DNA of 38,872 nt from Methylovulum sp. (GCA_030653435.1 JAURZI010000036.1:1-38872), one strand, 5' to 3'. Counted from the stretch's first letter, positions 1-10,698 are shown. Notes: generated by a model not told the origin, from the sequence alone. A program made the numbers and translations.

Positions 1-1
1 C

Positions 2-3000
2 TATGTGCTGACCGAGCAGGAAGTAGGCAAAACCATCACGGTTGAAGTCAGTTACACCGATGGCCACAGCACCGCCGAAGGCCCGTTGTCCAGTACCGCA
101 ACAGCGACAGTGGCGAATGTCAACGACGCGCCGGTTGGCATACCTGTCATTACCGGCAGCGTCACGCAAGGTGCAACGCTGACCGCCGACACCAGCGGCA
201 TCAGCGACGTTGACGGCCTGGGCGTGTTCAGCTATGTCTGGAAGGCCAACGGTACGGTCATAGGCGGTGCAAGCGCCAACACCTATGTACTGACCGAACA
301 GGAAGTGGGCAAAACCATCACGGTTGAAGTCAGTTATACCGATGGCCACAGCACTGCCGAAGGCCCGTTGTCCAGCGCAGCAACAGCAACAGTGACCAAT
401 GCTAACGAAGCGCCGGTTGGCATACCTGTCATTACCGGCAGCGTCACGCAAGGCGCAACGCTGACTGCCGATACCAGCGGTATTACCGACGCCGATGGCC
501 TGGGTGTGTTCAGTTATGTCTGGAAGGCCGGCGGCACCGTCATCGGTAGCGCAAGCGGCAGCACTTATACGTTAACGGAAGCTGAGGTGGGCAAAACCAT
601 CACGGTGGAAGTCAGCTATACCGACGGACACGGCACGGCTGAGCACACCACTAGCATAGCCACGCCAGTGGTTGCCAATGTCAACGATGCGCCAGTCGGT
701 TTGCCGACAATCACCGGCACTGCCCAACAAGGGCAAACCTTGACTGCGGCGACCGCTGGTATCAGTGATGCCGACGGCTTGGGCATCTTCAGCTATATCT
801 GGAAAGCGGATAGCACGACAATCGGCAGCGCAACAGGCAACACTTATACGCTAACCGCTGCGGAAGTGGGAAAAACCATTACCGTCGTGGTCAGCTATAC
901 CGATGGGCACGGCACGGCTGAAAGCATTACCAGCAATGCCACGGCAGCCGTCGCCAGCCTCGGCGAATCGAACAATGCGCCGACTAACCTAAACCTGAGC
1001 GCGACTAACCTGGACGAGAACGTTGCCGCCAACACTGCAATCGGCAGCTTCACCAGCACTGACCCCGATACTGGCAACACCTTCACTTACAGCCTGGTCG
1101 GCGGTGTTGGCAGCACCGATAACAACGCCTTTACCATCAGCGGCAACCAATTGCTGATTAACGGTTCGCCTGATTTTGAAAGTCGGTCCAGTTACAGCAT
1201 CCGCGTCCGCAGCACCGACCAGAGCGGTTTGTTTGTCGATAAGGTCTTGAACATTAATGTCAATGATCAAAATGATGCGCCGCTAGCCGCCCGTGCGTTA
1301 AGCGACCAATCCGCCAGCGAAAACAGCGCGTTCAGCTATACCATACCGGCCAATAGTTTTAGCGATGTCGATGCCGGAGATACCCTCAGCTATAGCGCCA
1401 CGTTGCTGGACGGTTCGGCGTTGCCATCTTGGTTGGCCTTTAACGGCAGCACCCGGACGTTTACCGGCACGCCAAGCGCCGCAGATGCCGGTGCCATCGT
1501 CATTAAAATCACCGCCACCGATGAGGCAAATGCCAGCGTCAGCAGCACATTCGAATTGGATGTTGACGATACCCATAGCAACACCGCGCCGGTATTAAAT
1601 CTCGGCGGTGGCAGCAATGCTGCAGCTTATGGGCTTGCGTTACAGGCGGACGGCAAGCTGCTCGTCGTAGGCTATAGCCAAACTGTCGGCAATAAGGACA
1701 TCGTGTTGCTGCGTTATGACAGTAACGGGCATCTGGACAGCGGCTTCGCCGACGGCGGCAAGGCCAGCACCGCCTTGGGTGCGTTTGATGATATAGGCCG
1801 CGCCGTCGCCATCCAGGCTGATGGCAAAATTCTGGTGGCCGGAACTAGCGACAACGGCAGCAATAGCGATTTTGCCTTATTGCGTTATAACATCGATGGC
1901 AGCCTGGACAGCAGTTTTTCCGGTGACGGCAAACTGACGACAGCACTGGGCTCAGGTGAAGATTATGCTTATGCTGTCAGTGTGCAGGCCGACGGTAAAA
2001 TTCTGGTCGCAGGTTACAGCAGCAATGGCGGCAACGAAGATTTTGCCCTGGTGCGTTATAACAGCAATGGCAGTTTGGATAGCAGTTTTTCCGGTGACGG
2101 CAAAGTCAGCACCGATTTCGGTACCAGCAGTGACTATGCCTACGACATGATTTTGCAAGCCGACGGCAAAATTCTGGTAGTCGGCACCAGCCACGGCAGC
2201 GGCGGCACCCGTTTCGCGCTGGCACGCTATAACACGGACGGCAGTTTGGACACCGGTTTTAGCGGCGACGGCAAAACGACTACCGAATTAGGCCTTTTCG
2301 GTGATGAAGGCTATGCCGTTAGCGTCCAAAGCGACGGTAAAATCCTGGTCGCAGGCGAAACCTGGAATGGTAGCGGCAACGATTTTTCGTTGGTGCGTTA
2401 TCACAGCGACGGCAGCCTGGATACCAGCTTCGACGGCGATGGTAAATTGGTCACCGCATTAAACCTAAGTTATGACTATGCTCGCAGCATGACACTGCAA
2501 AGCGACGGTAAAATCCTCATCGCCGGTTTTAGCCAAGTCGTCGGCCACGCCGAGTTTGCTCTGTTACGCTATAACAGCGATGGCAGCCTGGACAGCAGTT
2601 TTGGCGACGGCGGTCAAGTGACGGCCGAAATAAGCGCTGTGAATGCTTACGGCTATGCCCTCACGGCACAAAGCGATGGCAAAATTCTGCTGGCGGGCTA
2701 TAGCAACGACGGCAGCGGTCAAGCTATTGTCGTCGCGCGCTACAACGCCGACGGCAGCCTAGACAACATCTTCGAAAATTCAGGCAATCCCAGCCCAAGC
2801 GGCCCGGCAACCGTGATTAACGCCAATGCACATCTCTACGATGCCGAATTGGCGGCGCTAGGCCATTACAATGGCACAACGCTAACGTTGGTGCGCCACG
2901 GCGGCGCGGACAGCAGCGATATTTTCAGCGGTAGCGGCCAGCTCAGCCTGGACGGCGGCTTAGCCGTGTTGGCGGGTATCAACATCGGTACTGTCAGCAA

Positions 3001-4051
3001 CCATGACGGCAGTTTGACCATCAGCTTCAACAGTAACGCGACCCAGGAGCGGGTGGATGATGCCTTGTCGGCACTGGCTTACCGTAATACGTCCGGCGGG
3101 CCGTCCGCAGCGGTGGTCATAGAATGGCTGGTGAGCGACGGTAACAACGGTGCACAAGGGCAGGGCGGGGCGATGGTCGTGCACGCCAGCAGCACGGTAT
3201 ACACCGGCGGCGTCAACACCGTGCTGACGCTTAATAACCCGGCAGCCATCGCCTATACCGATACAATGTTCGACGATAACTATGCGACCGTCAACAGCCA
3301 GTTCACCAGCAATGGCGCCAGTGGCGCAAGCCTTAGCTACGGCATAATAGGCGGCTTTGACAACGGCGATGGCAGCATCAGCAAACAAGACAGCTACGGA
3401 TTATTGACGGTAGACCAAAGCACCGGTAGCTACCGCTTCGTGCCCAATGATGCGGCGATAGAACCTTTGCACAGCGCGGCATCCGCCCTCTTTACCATCA
3501 CCGTCAGCAATGGCACGGAAACGGACAGCAAACCCTTGTCCATTACCATTAGCCAAAGCGGCAGCACCGAATCAAACGGCAAAGACAGCCTGGTCGGCAG
3601 TGCAGGCAATGATGTCATCAATGGCTTGGGAGGCAACGACCGCATCAATGGAGCCGCCGGCAAGGATACGGTTGTCGGCGGTAACGGCAACGATCTTATT
3701 AATGGTGGCAACGGAGTTGATAGGCTAACCGGCGGCAACGGTAAAGACGGTTTTGTTTTTAATACGGCGCTAACTGGTGGCATGGACACCGTCACCGATT
3801 TTTCGCCGGTGGCTGACACAATCCGGCTGGACAACAGCATTTTCAGTCAATTGACCGATACCGGCCGCTTAAAAGCCGAAAACTTTGTGATCGCCAGCGC
3901 GGCGCAAGACAGTAATGATTACCTTGTTTACCAATCCGGCACCGGCACCTTGTTTTATGATGCCGATGCCAATGGCGTCGGTGCAGCCGTGGCCATTGCC
4001 AAGCTAGGGGTCAATCTGAATTTGGGGCATGCGGATTTTGTCGTGATTTAG
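2..4051 (+). CDS. Large RTX-type secreted repeat protein (5' end outside window)
   Basis: The frame is open from the window edge, so the N-terminus is missing and 1349 codons are visible. Residues 1-320 are tandem Ig-like repeats of about 94 residues, each with a VWKA..T.IG core and an EVGKTITV strand. Residues 323-424 and 425-527 look like cadherin and dystroglycan-type domains (DENVAANTAIG; PSWLAFNGSTRTFTGTP). Residues 534-926 hold seven delta-60 (DUF5122) repeats of about 52 residues with the signature QADGKILVAG and a DGSLD turn, expected to fold as a beta-propeller. Residues 1190-1252 carry RTX calcium-binding nonapeptides (GGNGNDLIN), followed by an acidic, Asn-rich C-terminus typical of type I secretion signals. 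Inferred role: calcium-folded surface or extracellular protein exported by a type I system, possibly an adhesin. No secretion genes adjoin it here. Confidence 0.88.
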   Translation, partial: YVLTEQEVGKTITVEVSYTDGHSTAEGPLSSTATATVANVNDAPVGIPVITGSVTQGATLTADTSGISDVDGLGVFSYVWKANGTVIGGASANTYVLTEQEVGKTITVEVSYTDGHSTAEGPLSSAATATVTNANEAPVGIPVITGSVTQGATLTADTSGITDADGLGVFSYVWKAGGTVIGSASGSTYTLTEAEVGKTITVEVSYTDGHGTAEHTTSIATPVVANVNDAPVGLPTITGTAQQGQTLTAATAGISDADGLGIFSYIWKADSTTIGSATGNTYTLTAAEVGKTITVVVSYTDGHGTAESITSNATAAVASLGESNNAPTNLNLSATNLDENVAANTAIGSFTSTDPDTGNTFTYSLVGGVGSTDNNAFTISGNQLLINGSPDFESRSSYSIRVRSTDQSGLFVDKVLNINVNDQNDAPLAARALSDQSASENSAFSYTIPANSFSDVDAGDTLSYSATLLDGSALPSWLAFNGSTRTFTGTPSAADAGAIVIKITATDEANASVSSTFELDVDDTHSNTAPVLNLGGGSNAAAYGLALQADGKLLVVGYSQTVGNKDIVLLRYDSNGHLDSGFADGGKASTALGAFDDIGRAVAIQADGKILVAGTSDNGSNSDFALLRYNIDGSLDSSFSGDGKLTTALGSGEDYAYAVSVQADGKILVAGYSSNGGNEDFALVRYNSNGSLDSSFSGDGKVSTDFGTSSDYAYDMILQADGKILVVGTSHGSGGTRFALARYNTDGSLDTGFSGDGKTTTELGLFGDEGYAVSVQSDGKILVAGETWNGSGNDFSLVRYHSDGSLDTSFDGDGKLVTALNLSYDYARSMTLQSDGKILIAGFSQVVGHAEFALLRYNSDGSLDSSFGDGGQVTAEISAVNAYGYALTAQSDGKILLAGYSNDGSGQAIVVARYNADGSLDNIFENSGNPSPSGPATVINANAHLYDAELAALGHYNGTTLTLVRHGGADSSDIFSGSGQLSLDGGLAVLAGINIGTVSNHDGSLTISFNSNATQERVDDALSALAYRNTSGGPSAAVVIEWLVSDGNNGAQGQGGAMVVHASSTVYTGGVNTVLTLNNPAAIAYTDTMFDDNYATVNSQFTSNGASGASLSYGIIGGFDNGDGSISKQDSYGLLTVDQSTGSYRFVPNDAAIEPLHSAASALFTITVSNGTETDSKPLSITISQSGSTESNGKDSLVGSAGNDVINGLGGNDRINGAAGKDTVVGGNGNDLINGGNGVDRLTGGNGKDGFVFNTALTGGMDTVTDFSPVADTIRLDNSIFSQLTDTGRLKAENFVIASAAQDSNDYLVYQSGTGTLFYDADANGVGAAVAIAKLGVNLNLGHADFVVI
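131..955 (+). repeat. Tandem 282-bp coding repeats (Ig-like units)
   Basis: The block starting CCGGTTGGCATACC recurs exactly 282 bp apart (131 and 413) with only scattered silent differences. A more divergent copy follows near 691. The first two units are almost identical at DNA level, which implies recent duplication or gene conversion. Such arrays expand and contract and are prone to assembly collapse. Confidence 0.85.
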
Positions 4052-4173
4052 CGTTGCAGCGGGTACGGATGGATTGCCTTTTCGGGATGGTGGTCGCGTT
4101 ATTTTTCAAGGAAATCAATAACCCGACCATTCATTATGCCGAGCTAGAGGCAAGTCCAGTGATAGTTGAAATA

Positions 4174-5703
4174 TCATTTATGCTGACCTAATACTCCTGA
4201 CACAGGTGTTGGTTTCCAACTGCCGCCTAAGCTTTTGTAGACGGCGATTAAATTCTGTGCAGTTTGTGCTTGGGCTAAGATCAATTGGCTTTGGGCTGTA
4301 TAGAGATTGCGTTGTACATCCAGGACTTCCAAAAAAGAGGCCAAACCTTGTTCGTAACGCCCACGAGCTATTTTGTAAACAGTAAGCTCGGCAGCGACCG
4401 CATTTTCGACAGATTGAGTGTATTTTTCCTGTTCGATATAGGCAGAAAATGAACGTTCGACATCTGATAAGGCACGGATAACGGATTTTTGATAGTTCGC
4501 CAAGGCTTCCTGCTGTTTGGCATCGGCTGTAGCCAGGTTGGCTGATAAGGAACCGTAGCTTAAAATGGGCCACAACACATTCCCTCCCACGCTCCATGAT
4601 TTGCTGCTGACGTTTAACAGATTCCCTGCATTGGTGTTAAACAACCCGATAAATCCTATCAAGGAAATATCGGGAAAAAATTTTGCCATAGCAACTCCTT
4701 GTTGCGCCGTCGCGGAGGCGAGCTTGCGTTCTGCGTTGCGGATATCAGGACGCTGGGCGATCACCGAAGCAGGTGCAGCCAAAAGCAGTTGCTTGTCGCC
4801 AACGGGCAGATCTGGAATTGGCTTAATAAGGCCGTGTGCCGCACCAGATTGTTCTCCCAACAAAACATCCAGACTAAATTCCGATTGCGCCAGCAGACTG
4901 CGGTAATAAGGAATTTGCGCCTGAACTTGTTGCTGCTGTGCCTCAGCTATGGAGACATTCATGCCTGCCGTTTCACCCATATTAAATACCTGATGGGTAA
5001 TGCTTGTAGTTTGCTTGTTCGAGTCGGCAATTTGTTGTGCTATTTGTAATTGGGTTTGAGACTGACGAATCTCAATATAAGTACGGGCGACTTCAGCCAA
5101 GACGCTTATCACGATATCGTCGTGAGCAAGGGACGAAGCTTCCAGTTCCGCTTGCGCTGATTCGGCTTCGCGGCGATGGCCTCCGAATAGATCAAGCTCC
5201 CAACTGGCATCGAAGCCCATTTTGAAAATATTGAACGGTTGCTTCACGGCACTGGATAAACTGGCCGGAGCGCTATCAGGGAAACCGATTTGGTTGGCCT
5301 GACGGTTCGCGCTCGCCATCATATCACCGACCGGAAACAACGCCGCATCCGAGGAAGCACGCACGGCACGGGCTTCGGCAATCCGCGCACTAGCCATCTT
5401 CACGTCCCAATTGCCACGGGTGGCTTTGGTTATCAATTGGTTTAACACAGGATCATGGAAATGCCGCCACCAAGCCAGTTCGGTCTCAGCGCCATTTAAA
5501 ATTTGTCGGCCTTGTGAGGCCAGCCACGCCTTAGGCAAAGAAGTAGCGGGTTGCCGATAATCAGGCCCAACCATGCACGCGGGCAATAAAAGGCCCAGAC
5601 CGATTATGCCAATGGCACGTCGTTTACTGGCATGGATTATGGTGATGCCCATAATTAAAAACAGCATCTTTAGGCTGTTTGATAAACGGCTAATGTCGCG
5701 CAT
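4174..5703 (-). CDS. NodT-family outer-membrane efflux lipoprotein
   Basis: This 509-residue protein is a TolC-like outer-membrane channel of the NodT type. The N-terminus has a hydrophobic stretch ending in a lipobox (LLPAC, Cys43) followed by MVGPDY, the standard start of mature NodT proteins. Two OEP repeats follow (roughly residues 95-290 and 310-490) with helical heptads such as ARTYIEIRQSQTQLQIAQQ. The chosen start has an AAGGA ribosome site 9 bases upstream; the signal sequence is somewhat long, so an internal Met18 start is possible. It is the last gene of the minus-strand export operon, 18 bp after the second permease, and would supply the outer-membrane exit duct for the HlyD/ABC components. 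E. coli ybhGFSR does not carry such a gene next to it. Confidence 0.9.
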   Translation of the reverse strand: MRDISRLSNSLKMLFLIMGITIIHASKRRAIGIIGLGLLLPACMVGPDYRQPATSLPKAWLASQGRQILNGAETELAWWRHFHDPVLNQLITKATRGNWDVKMASARIAEARAVRASSDAALFPVGDMMASANRQANQIGFPDSAPASLSSAVKQPFNIFKMGFDASWELDLFGGHRREAESAQAELEASSLAHDDIVISVLAEVARTYIEIRQSQTQLQIAQQIADSNKQTTSITHQVFNMGETAGMNVSIAEAQQQQVQAQIPYYRSLLAQSEFSLDVLLGEQSGAAHGLIKPIPDLPVGDKQLLLAAPASVIAQRPDIRNAERKLASATAQQGVAMAKFFPDISLIGFIGLFNTNAGNLLNVSSKSWSVGGNVLWPILSYGSLSANLATADAKQQEALANYQKSVIRALSDVERSFSAYIEQEKYTQSVENAVAAELTVYKIARGRYEQGLASFLEVLDVQRNLYTAQSQLILAQAQTAQNLIAVYKSLGGSWKPTPVSGVLGQHK

Positions 5704-5721
5704 GTGTTGATATCCTTGGAA

Positions 5722-6828
5722 TTATCCCAAATGTCGACGAAACATCCAGTTGGCGGCACTTAAGGTTCCGGTGGCAATGACCGCTAAAGGCCACAGGCTT
5801 TGCCATAGCGTCGGCAAGTCGATGTCTTTAAGAAACACGCCTTTCACAATAATAATGAAATGGCGTAAGGGATTCACCCAATCCAGATATTGCAACCCTA
5901 TCGGCATATTCTCAATCGGCGAGACAAAACCCGAAAGCAAAACGGCTGGCATCACAAAACTAAACACGCCGAGAAACGCCTGTTGTTGAGTGGCGCAGAT
6001 GGAAGAAATCAATAGCCCGAATCCGGCTAAGGCAAGGATATAGAACACCATGCTGATATAAAGCAGTACAAAAGAACCGACGAAAGGAATCTGATAGATA
6101 AAAATGCCCGCCAACAGAATGATCGTGGCTTGAAGCATGGCGACCAACATCGCCGGAATGGTTTTACCGACCATAATCATGCCGGGTGTCAATGGCGAGA
6201 CCAGCAGTTGGTCGAAGGTGCCTTGTTCGCGCTCACGGGCGACCGAAAGCGCGGTGACGATCAGGGTGCTGATGGTCGTGATAATCGCTACCAGACTGGG
6301 GACAATATGGCGCACATAATCAAGGTTCGGATTGTACCAATTTCGGATAATCAAGCTGCTGGGGGAGACTCGTTTTTGTCCGGCCAGCCTTTCACTGTTG
6401 TAGGCCATAAGCATTTGCTGCACATATCCCAAGGCAATCTGACCGCTGTTCGAACGGCGGCCATCCAACAAGGCTTGAAGGTTTACCGAACGCCCTGCAG
6501 CAATATTGCGCGAAAAATCGGCGGGAAAACGAATGACAATCAAGGCTTGCTGGTTGTCGAGAACTTGGCGCACGTCCGTTTCACTGTAAAGCGGGATAAG
6601 CTCGCTAAAAGCCTGGGCTTTGGCAAAGCGCTGAATGAGTTCAATAGATGCTTTGCCGCCGTCCTCATTAAAAATCGCCAGCGTATTATTGGTGACTTCC
6701 AGCGTCGCGGCAAAGGGAAACAGCACCAGTTGTAGTAACACCGGCACAATGAGGATTACGCGTCCCTGAGGGTCTCTCAGAAGGGCCTGCAATTCTTTGA
6801 TTACCAGCGTGACAATACGGGAAAACAT
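5722..6828 (-). CDS. ybhR: ABC-2 type permease, YbhR-like
   Basis: This 368-residue inner-membrane protein has the same length as E. coli YbhR. It shows one N-terminal membrane segment after KELQALLRDPQGR, a large periplasmic domain (about residues 50-170), then five hydrophobic segments. The cytoplasmic motif AREREQGTFDQLLVSPLTPG is the hallmark of ABC2_membrane_3 exporters. The gene starts 2 bp after the stop of the preceding permease gene, so the two are almost certainly co-translated as a heterodimer. The fused ATPase upstream should power it. The substrate cannot be read from sequence; E. coli YbhFSR has been linked to drug and cation export. Confidence 0.87.
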   Translation of the reverse strand: MFSRIVTLVIKELQALLRDPQGRVILIVPVLLQLVLFPFAATLEVTNNTLAIFNEDGGKASIELIQRFAKAQAFSELIPLYSETDVRQVLDNQQALIVIRFPADFSRNIAAGRSVNLQALLDGRRSNSGQIALGYVQQMLMAYNSERLAGQKRVSPSSLIIRNWYNPNLDYVRHIVPSLVAIITTISTLIVTALSVAREREQGTFDQLLVSPLTPGMIMVGKTIPAMLVAMLQATIILLAGIFIYQIPFVGSFVLLYISMVFYILALAGFGLLISSICATQQQAFLGVFSFVMPAVLLSGFVSPIENMPIGLQYLDWVNPLRHFIIIVKGVFLKDIDLPTLWQSLWPLAVIATGTLSAANWMFRRHLG

Positions 6829-6830
6829 GC

Positions 6831-7961
6831 TTACTCCAACCTGCGGCGAGTTTTCAATGCCGTCAAACCAATGAAAAAAACCGATGCCAATAGCAAGAAC
6901 AGCCCGCTGCTCAGCAGCAAAGGCCAGACATTTCCGGCCTGAAAAAGTGTTTGCATTGCGGTCACAAAATATCGGGCAGGAATGAGATAGGTAGTGGCCT
7001 GGATCAACGGCGGCATACTGCGGATTTCATAAACAAAACCTGACAGCATCAGCGCAGGCAAAAATGCGGCATTCAATGCGGCTTGGGCGGCATTGAACTG
7101 GTTGCGTAACACCGTTGACAGCAACAGGCCCATACCCAGACTGCTGGCCAAAAACAACGAACCTATGCCCCACAATACCAGCAACGAACCACGAAACGGA
7201 ACTTTCAGGATAAACACCGAAACCCCGACACATAAGAATAAAGACACGATCCCCAGAGCATAATAAGGCAGCAATTTGCTGAGCAACAGTTCGGTGCGGG
7301 TCACAGGCGAGGCCAGCAAGGCTTCCATCGTGCCGCGTTCCCATTCGCGGGCGACCACCAAGGACGTCAGCAAGGTGCCAATCACTGTCATAATGATGGT
7401 AATTGAGCCGGGGATCAGGTAATTGCGGCTCTCGGCAGAGGCGTTATACCAAAAGCGGGATTCAATGCCAATCTCGGCGGTGGGCATCTCGCCCCGCTCG
7501 GCAGCGCGTTGCAGCAACCAGCCGTTCCAGATGCCGCGCACATAATTTTGCACAAAAGTGGCCGTGTTCGGTTCGGCGCCGTCGGTAATCACCTGGAGTG
7601 GCGCGGAATCCATCGGACGTTTGAGTTTTTCGGCAAAATCCGTAGGCACAACGACGAAGCCCCGCACTTGGCCTGCGGACATGGCGTGTTCCAGCTCTGT
7701 TCGGGTCAATCCTGTGGTCACTTGAAAATAGGGGGAACCGTATAGATTGTTGGCAAAACGCCGCGCTTCCGGGCTGGTGTCTTCGAGCACCAGGCCAATA
7801 TGCACGGCCTTCGAGTCGAAATTAATACCATAACCAAAAATGAACAGCAACAGCACCGGAAGCACAAAAGCGATGATGTTGCTGCTGGGGTCGCGCAGGA
7901 TTTGCAGGGTTTCTTTGCGGCAAAGGGCGCTAAGACGGCGGAAGGAAATGCTGCTGCTCAT
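6831..7961 (-). CDS. ybhS: ABC-2 type permease, YbhS-like
   Basis: This 376-residue protein is the partner permease of the downstream YbhR-like protein (E. coli YbhS is 377). It begins with a cytoplasmic stretch [12 protein letters not shown] and one membrane helix (about residues 27-45). A periplasmic domain follows, then the conserved [19 protein letters not shown] loop and C-terminal membrane helices. Its start codon overlaps the stop of the ATPase gene by 4 bp (ATGA), indicating translational coupling. Family assignment is firm; the transported substrate is unknown. Confidence 0.87.
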   Translation of the reverse strand: MSSSISFRRLSALCRKETLQILRDPSSNIIAFVLPVLLLFIFGYGINFDSKAVHIGLVLEDTSPEARRFANNLYGSPYFQVTTGLTRTELEHAMSAGQVRGFVVVPTDFAEKLKRPMDSAPLQVITDGAEPNTATFVQNYVRGIWNGWLLQRAAERGEMPTAEIGIESRFWYNASAESRNYLIPGSITIIMTVIGTLLTSLVVAREWERGTMEALLASPVTRTELLLSKLLPYYALGIVSLFLCVGVSVFILKVPFRGSLLVLWGIGSLFLASSLGMGLLLSTVLRNQFNAAQAALNAAFLPALMLSGFVYEIRSMPPLIQATTYLIPARYFVTAMQTLFQAGNVWPLLLSSGLFLLLASVFFIGLTALKTRRRLE

Positions 7962-9688
7962 GATGTTACCCCTTCAGATTGCCCCTGCACCAAACTGATG
8001 AAGGCATCCTCCATGGTCGGGTCTGGATTTTCAGGTGTCGCCACTTGCGCCTTAAGTTGGTCGGGCGTACCTGCCGTGATAATTTTGCCACGGAACACCA
8101 AAGCGATGCGGTCACAATATTCGGCCTCGTCCATAAAATGGGTAGTGACCATTACCGTGACCCCTTTTTCTACCACGCCGTTGATATGCGTCCAAAATTC
8201 ACGCCGTGTCACCGGATCGACACCCGAAGTCGGCTCGTCAAGGAAGAGAATGGGCGGTTCGTGCATAATTGCACAAGCCAAAGCCAGACGTTGCTTGAAT
8301 CCCAGCGGCAGGGTATCTGGCGTAGTATCCAAAAACGGCTGTAATTTGAAAACATCGACCATCCCATTGACAACCTCTCTTTGCCGTTCACCTTTCAAGC
8401 CATAAACACCGGAGAAAAATTTTAGGTTTTGTTTAACGCTCAAACCGCCATACAGGGAAAACTTTTGCGCCATATAGCCGAGCTGTTGGCGCGCCAAGCT
8501 CGCGCTGGTTTTCAAATCAATACCCAGCACACGTGCAGTACCCGATGTAGGTGGCAGCAGTCCGCACATCATCCTGAATGTGGTGGATTTTCCCGCGCCA
8601 TTCGGGCCGAGCAATCCGAATATTTCCCCGCGTTTGACCGCGAAATTAACATGGTCGGTGGCGACAAAATCACCAAACATTTTAGTCAGATCGACCGCTT
8701 CAACCACCGTGTCTTGTTCACCAACGATAGTTTTCAAACGCTGTGCCAGCACCGAATCGCCCCCAGGCCCGCCACCCAAAGCTTCGATAAACGCATCTTC
8801 AAAGCGCGGGGCTACCGGGACAAGTTCCGCTTGCCCCCCGGCATCCAAGGCAAGCAGATCAGGAGGCTGGGCATCCGCACGCAACACCAGCCGGACATTA
8901 TGGCCTTGTATCACGCCGTCCATCACTTCAGGGCAACGCAAAGCGCGGGCGAGCAACTGGCGGTGACTACCACTGGCATGGCGGATTTGAAAACTGCGGT
9001 CACGGATACGGTGGGTCATGTCCGATGGTTTGCCATAAAAAAGCAACTGGCCTTCGTTCATCAACAAGACGTCCTCGCATAACTCCGCTTCATCAAGATA
9101 AGCCGTACTCCAAACCACAGTAATACCTTGTCCGATCAGCTCGTGGACCATCTTCCATAGTTCCCGCCGCGAAATCGGATCGACTCCCACACCCGGCTCA
9201 TCCAACAACAATAAACGCGGCTGCCCCAGAAGGGCGCAAGCCAATCCTAGCTTTTGCTTCATACCGCCGGACAATTTTCCGGCAAATCGGCTGCTGAAGC
9301 GCGCCAAATCGGTGAATTCCAACAGGCGTTTGAATGTGGCAATGCGTTCATCACCGAGCACACCGCGCAAGTCCGCATGGAGTTCAAGATTTTCCTGTAC
9401 GGTCAAATCTTCGTAAAGACCGAATTTTTGCGGCATATAACCGACGAATTCGCGCAGTTTCACGGCATCTTGGATGGGGTCAAGGCCATCAACACGGATA
9501 GTGCCGGATGTGGTTTGCAGCAAGCCCGCCATCAAGCGTATCAGCGTTGTTTTACCGGCACCGTCCGGGCCGACTAGGCCAGTAATCCGGCCTGTCCATA
9601 AGGTTGCGGAAATGCCGTTCAAAGCGGGTTTATGGGATTTTGGAAAAATTTTCTGGACGGCTTCAAGAGTGACCAGCGCGTCATTCAT
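7958..9688 (-). CDS. ybhF: Double-domain ABC transporter ATPase, YbhF-like
   Basis: This 576-residue protein fuses two nucleotide-binding domains, matching YbhF (578). Domain 1 has Walker A GPDGAGKT (residues 40-47), signature LSGGMKQ (139-145) and Walker B LLLLDEP ending near 165. Domain 2 starts near residue 335 with Walker A GPNGAGKS and Walker B ILFLDEP. Its signature reads LPLGFKQ rather than LSGGQ, so the two ATP sites are probably unequal. Each domain has a D-loop GVDP and a switch histidine or an Ala/Thr replacement (VWSTAY in domain 1, VTTHFM in domain 2). Domain 1 therefore lacks the switch His while domain 2 has it. It overlaps both neighbouring genes by 4 bp. Confidence 0.9.
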   Translation of the reverse strand: MNDALVTLEAVQKIFPKSHKPALNGISATLWTGRITGLVGPDGAGKTTLIRLMAGLLQTTSGTIRVDGLDPIQDAVKLREFVGYMPQKFGLYEDLTVQENLELHADLRGVLGDERIATFKRLLEFTDLARFSSRFAGKLSGGMKQKLGLACALLGQPRLLLLDEPGVGVDPISRRELWKMVHELIGQGITVVWSTAYLDEAELCEDVLLMNEGQLLFYGKPSDMTHRIRDRSFQIRHASGSHRQLLARALRCPEVMDGVIQGHNVRLVLRADAQPPDLLALDAGGQAELVPVAPRFEDAFIEALGGGPGGDSVLAQRLKTIVGEQDTVVEAVDLTKMFGDFVATDHVNFAVKRGEIFGLLGPNGAGKSTTFRMMCGLLPPTSGTARVLGIDLKTSASLARQQLGYMAQKFSLYGGLSVKQNLKFFSGVYGLKGERQREVVNGMVDVFKLQPFLDTTPDTLPLGFKQRLALACAIMHEPPILFLDEPTSGVDPVTRREFWTHINGVVEKGVTVMVTTHFMDEAEYCDRIALVFRGKIITAGTPDQLKAQVATPENPDPTMEDAFISLVQGQSEGVTS

Positions 9689-10698
9689 AAGGTTTTCGCG
9701 GCAATAGGCGATGCCGGAGCCGCCGTAGCTAATTTGACAGTTACTGGCATACCTTGGCGCAGGCCATCATCGGGATTGGTTACGATGATACGCAGTCGAT
9801 AAACCAGAGCGGTACGCAATTCCGTGGTTTCCACCGATTTGGGGGTGAATTCCGCACGGGGCGAGATGAAACCAATTTGCCCATGGTAGGGTTGCTTAGG
9901 ACGCGAATCGGTATAAACGTCAACTTGGGTGCCAGGATGGAGCTGACCGAGATCGGGTTCATGCACATAGGCGCGGACCCAAACCGGATTTTGCAAAGAC
10001 AGCGAGAATACGGTTGTTCCGGCCGGCAGGATCGCGCCCGCTTCTTGGGCGCGGGTGAGAATGACACCATCCGACGGGGCGGTCAAAACGGCATCTTTCA
10101 CCTGAAGCTCGGCACTGGCTAACGCGGCTTCGGCTTGCGCGAGGTCAGCCTTGGCTTGGGCAATGTCTTCAACCCGAAATCCGGCTTCGAGCAAGGCAAG
10201 ACTTTGCCGTGCAGAAGTAAGCCGCGCTTCAGCTTCACTATAACTGGCTTCGGCATTGTCGCGGTCTTGGGTCGATATGCCTTTTATGGCTAGCGTGTTT
10301 TCCGAACGTTGGAACAAGCGTTTGGCATTAGCCGCTACTGCCTCGCGCTCGCGCACCAGAGACTTGGCTTGCGCTATTTCTTGTGGACGGTTGCCCGTCT
10401 CACGTAACTTCAGACGTTCCCGCATTGATTTGACTTGTGCGGCAGCACTGGCGGCTTGGTTACGGTAAGGTTCAGCATCAAGCTCGGCAATCACCTCGCC
10501 TTGTTTTATCTTATCGCCTTCGTCATAAACGAGTCTGGCTAATCTCCCTGCAACACGAAAGCCCAGATTAACTTCCCGTATATCGACGTTACCGTAAAGT
10601 ACCAGCGCGATTTCTTGTTCGGCACGATGTTTCTGATAAAACCAGCCGATACCTGCAACGGCAGCCAAAATTACGGCAGCTAGGATTATTTTTTTCAT
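9685..10698 (-). CDS. ybhG: HlyD/EmrA-type periplasmic adaptor, YbhG-like
   Basis: This 337-residue membrane fusion protein has an N-terminal membrane anchor (residues 3-20) and a first lipoyl half (NVDIREVNLGFRVAGRL to GEVIAELD). A long alpha-hairpin of coiled coil follows (about residues 75-200, rich in Ala, Glu and Gln), then the second lipoyl half and beta-barrel (TAPSDGVILTRAQEAGAILPAG). This order is that of HlyD_D23 adaptors. The coiled coil should dock onto the NodT channel encoded at the operon end, bridging it to the ABC-2 permeases. It overlaps the regulator gene upstream and the ATPase gene downstream by 4 bp each. Confidence 0.88.
   Translation of the reverse strand: MKKIILAAVILAAVAGIGWFYQKHRAEQEIALVLYGNVDIREVNLGFRVAGRLARLVYDEGDKIKQGEVIAELDAEPYRNQAASAAAQVKSMRERLKLRETGNRPQEIAQAKSLVREREAVAANAKRLFQRSENTLAIKGISTQDRDNAEASYSEAEARLTSARQSLALLEAGFRVEDIAQAKADLAQAEAALASAELQVKDAVLTAPSDGVILTRAQEAGAILPAGTTVFSLSLQNPVWVRAYVHEPDLGQLHPGTQVDVYTDSRPKQPYHGQIGFISPRAEFTPKSVETTELRTALVYRLRIIVTNPDDGLRQGMPVTVKLATAAPASPIAAKTL

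Noticed and set aside
7800-8405. Long plus-strand frames opposite the export operon and hopene cyclase genes
   Set aside because: They lie antisense to genes with clear family motifs and show no ribosome sites, so they are shadows of the real coding strand.
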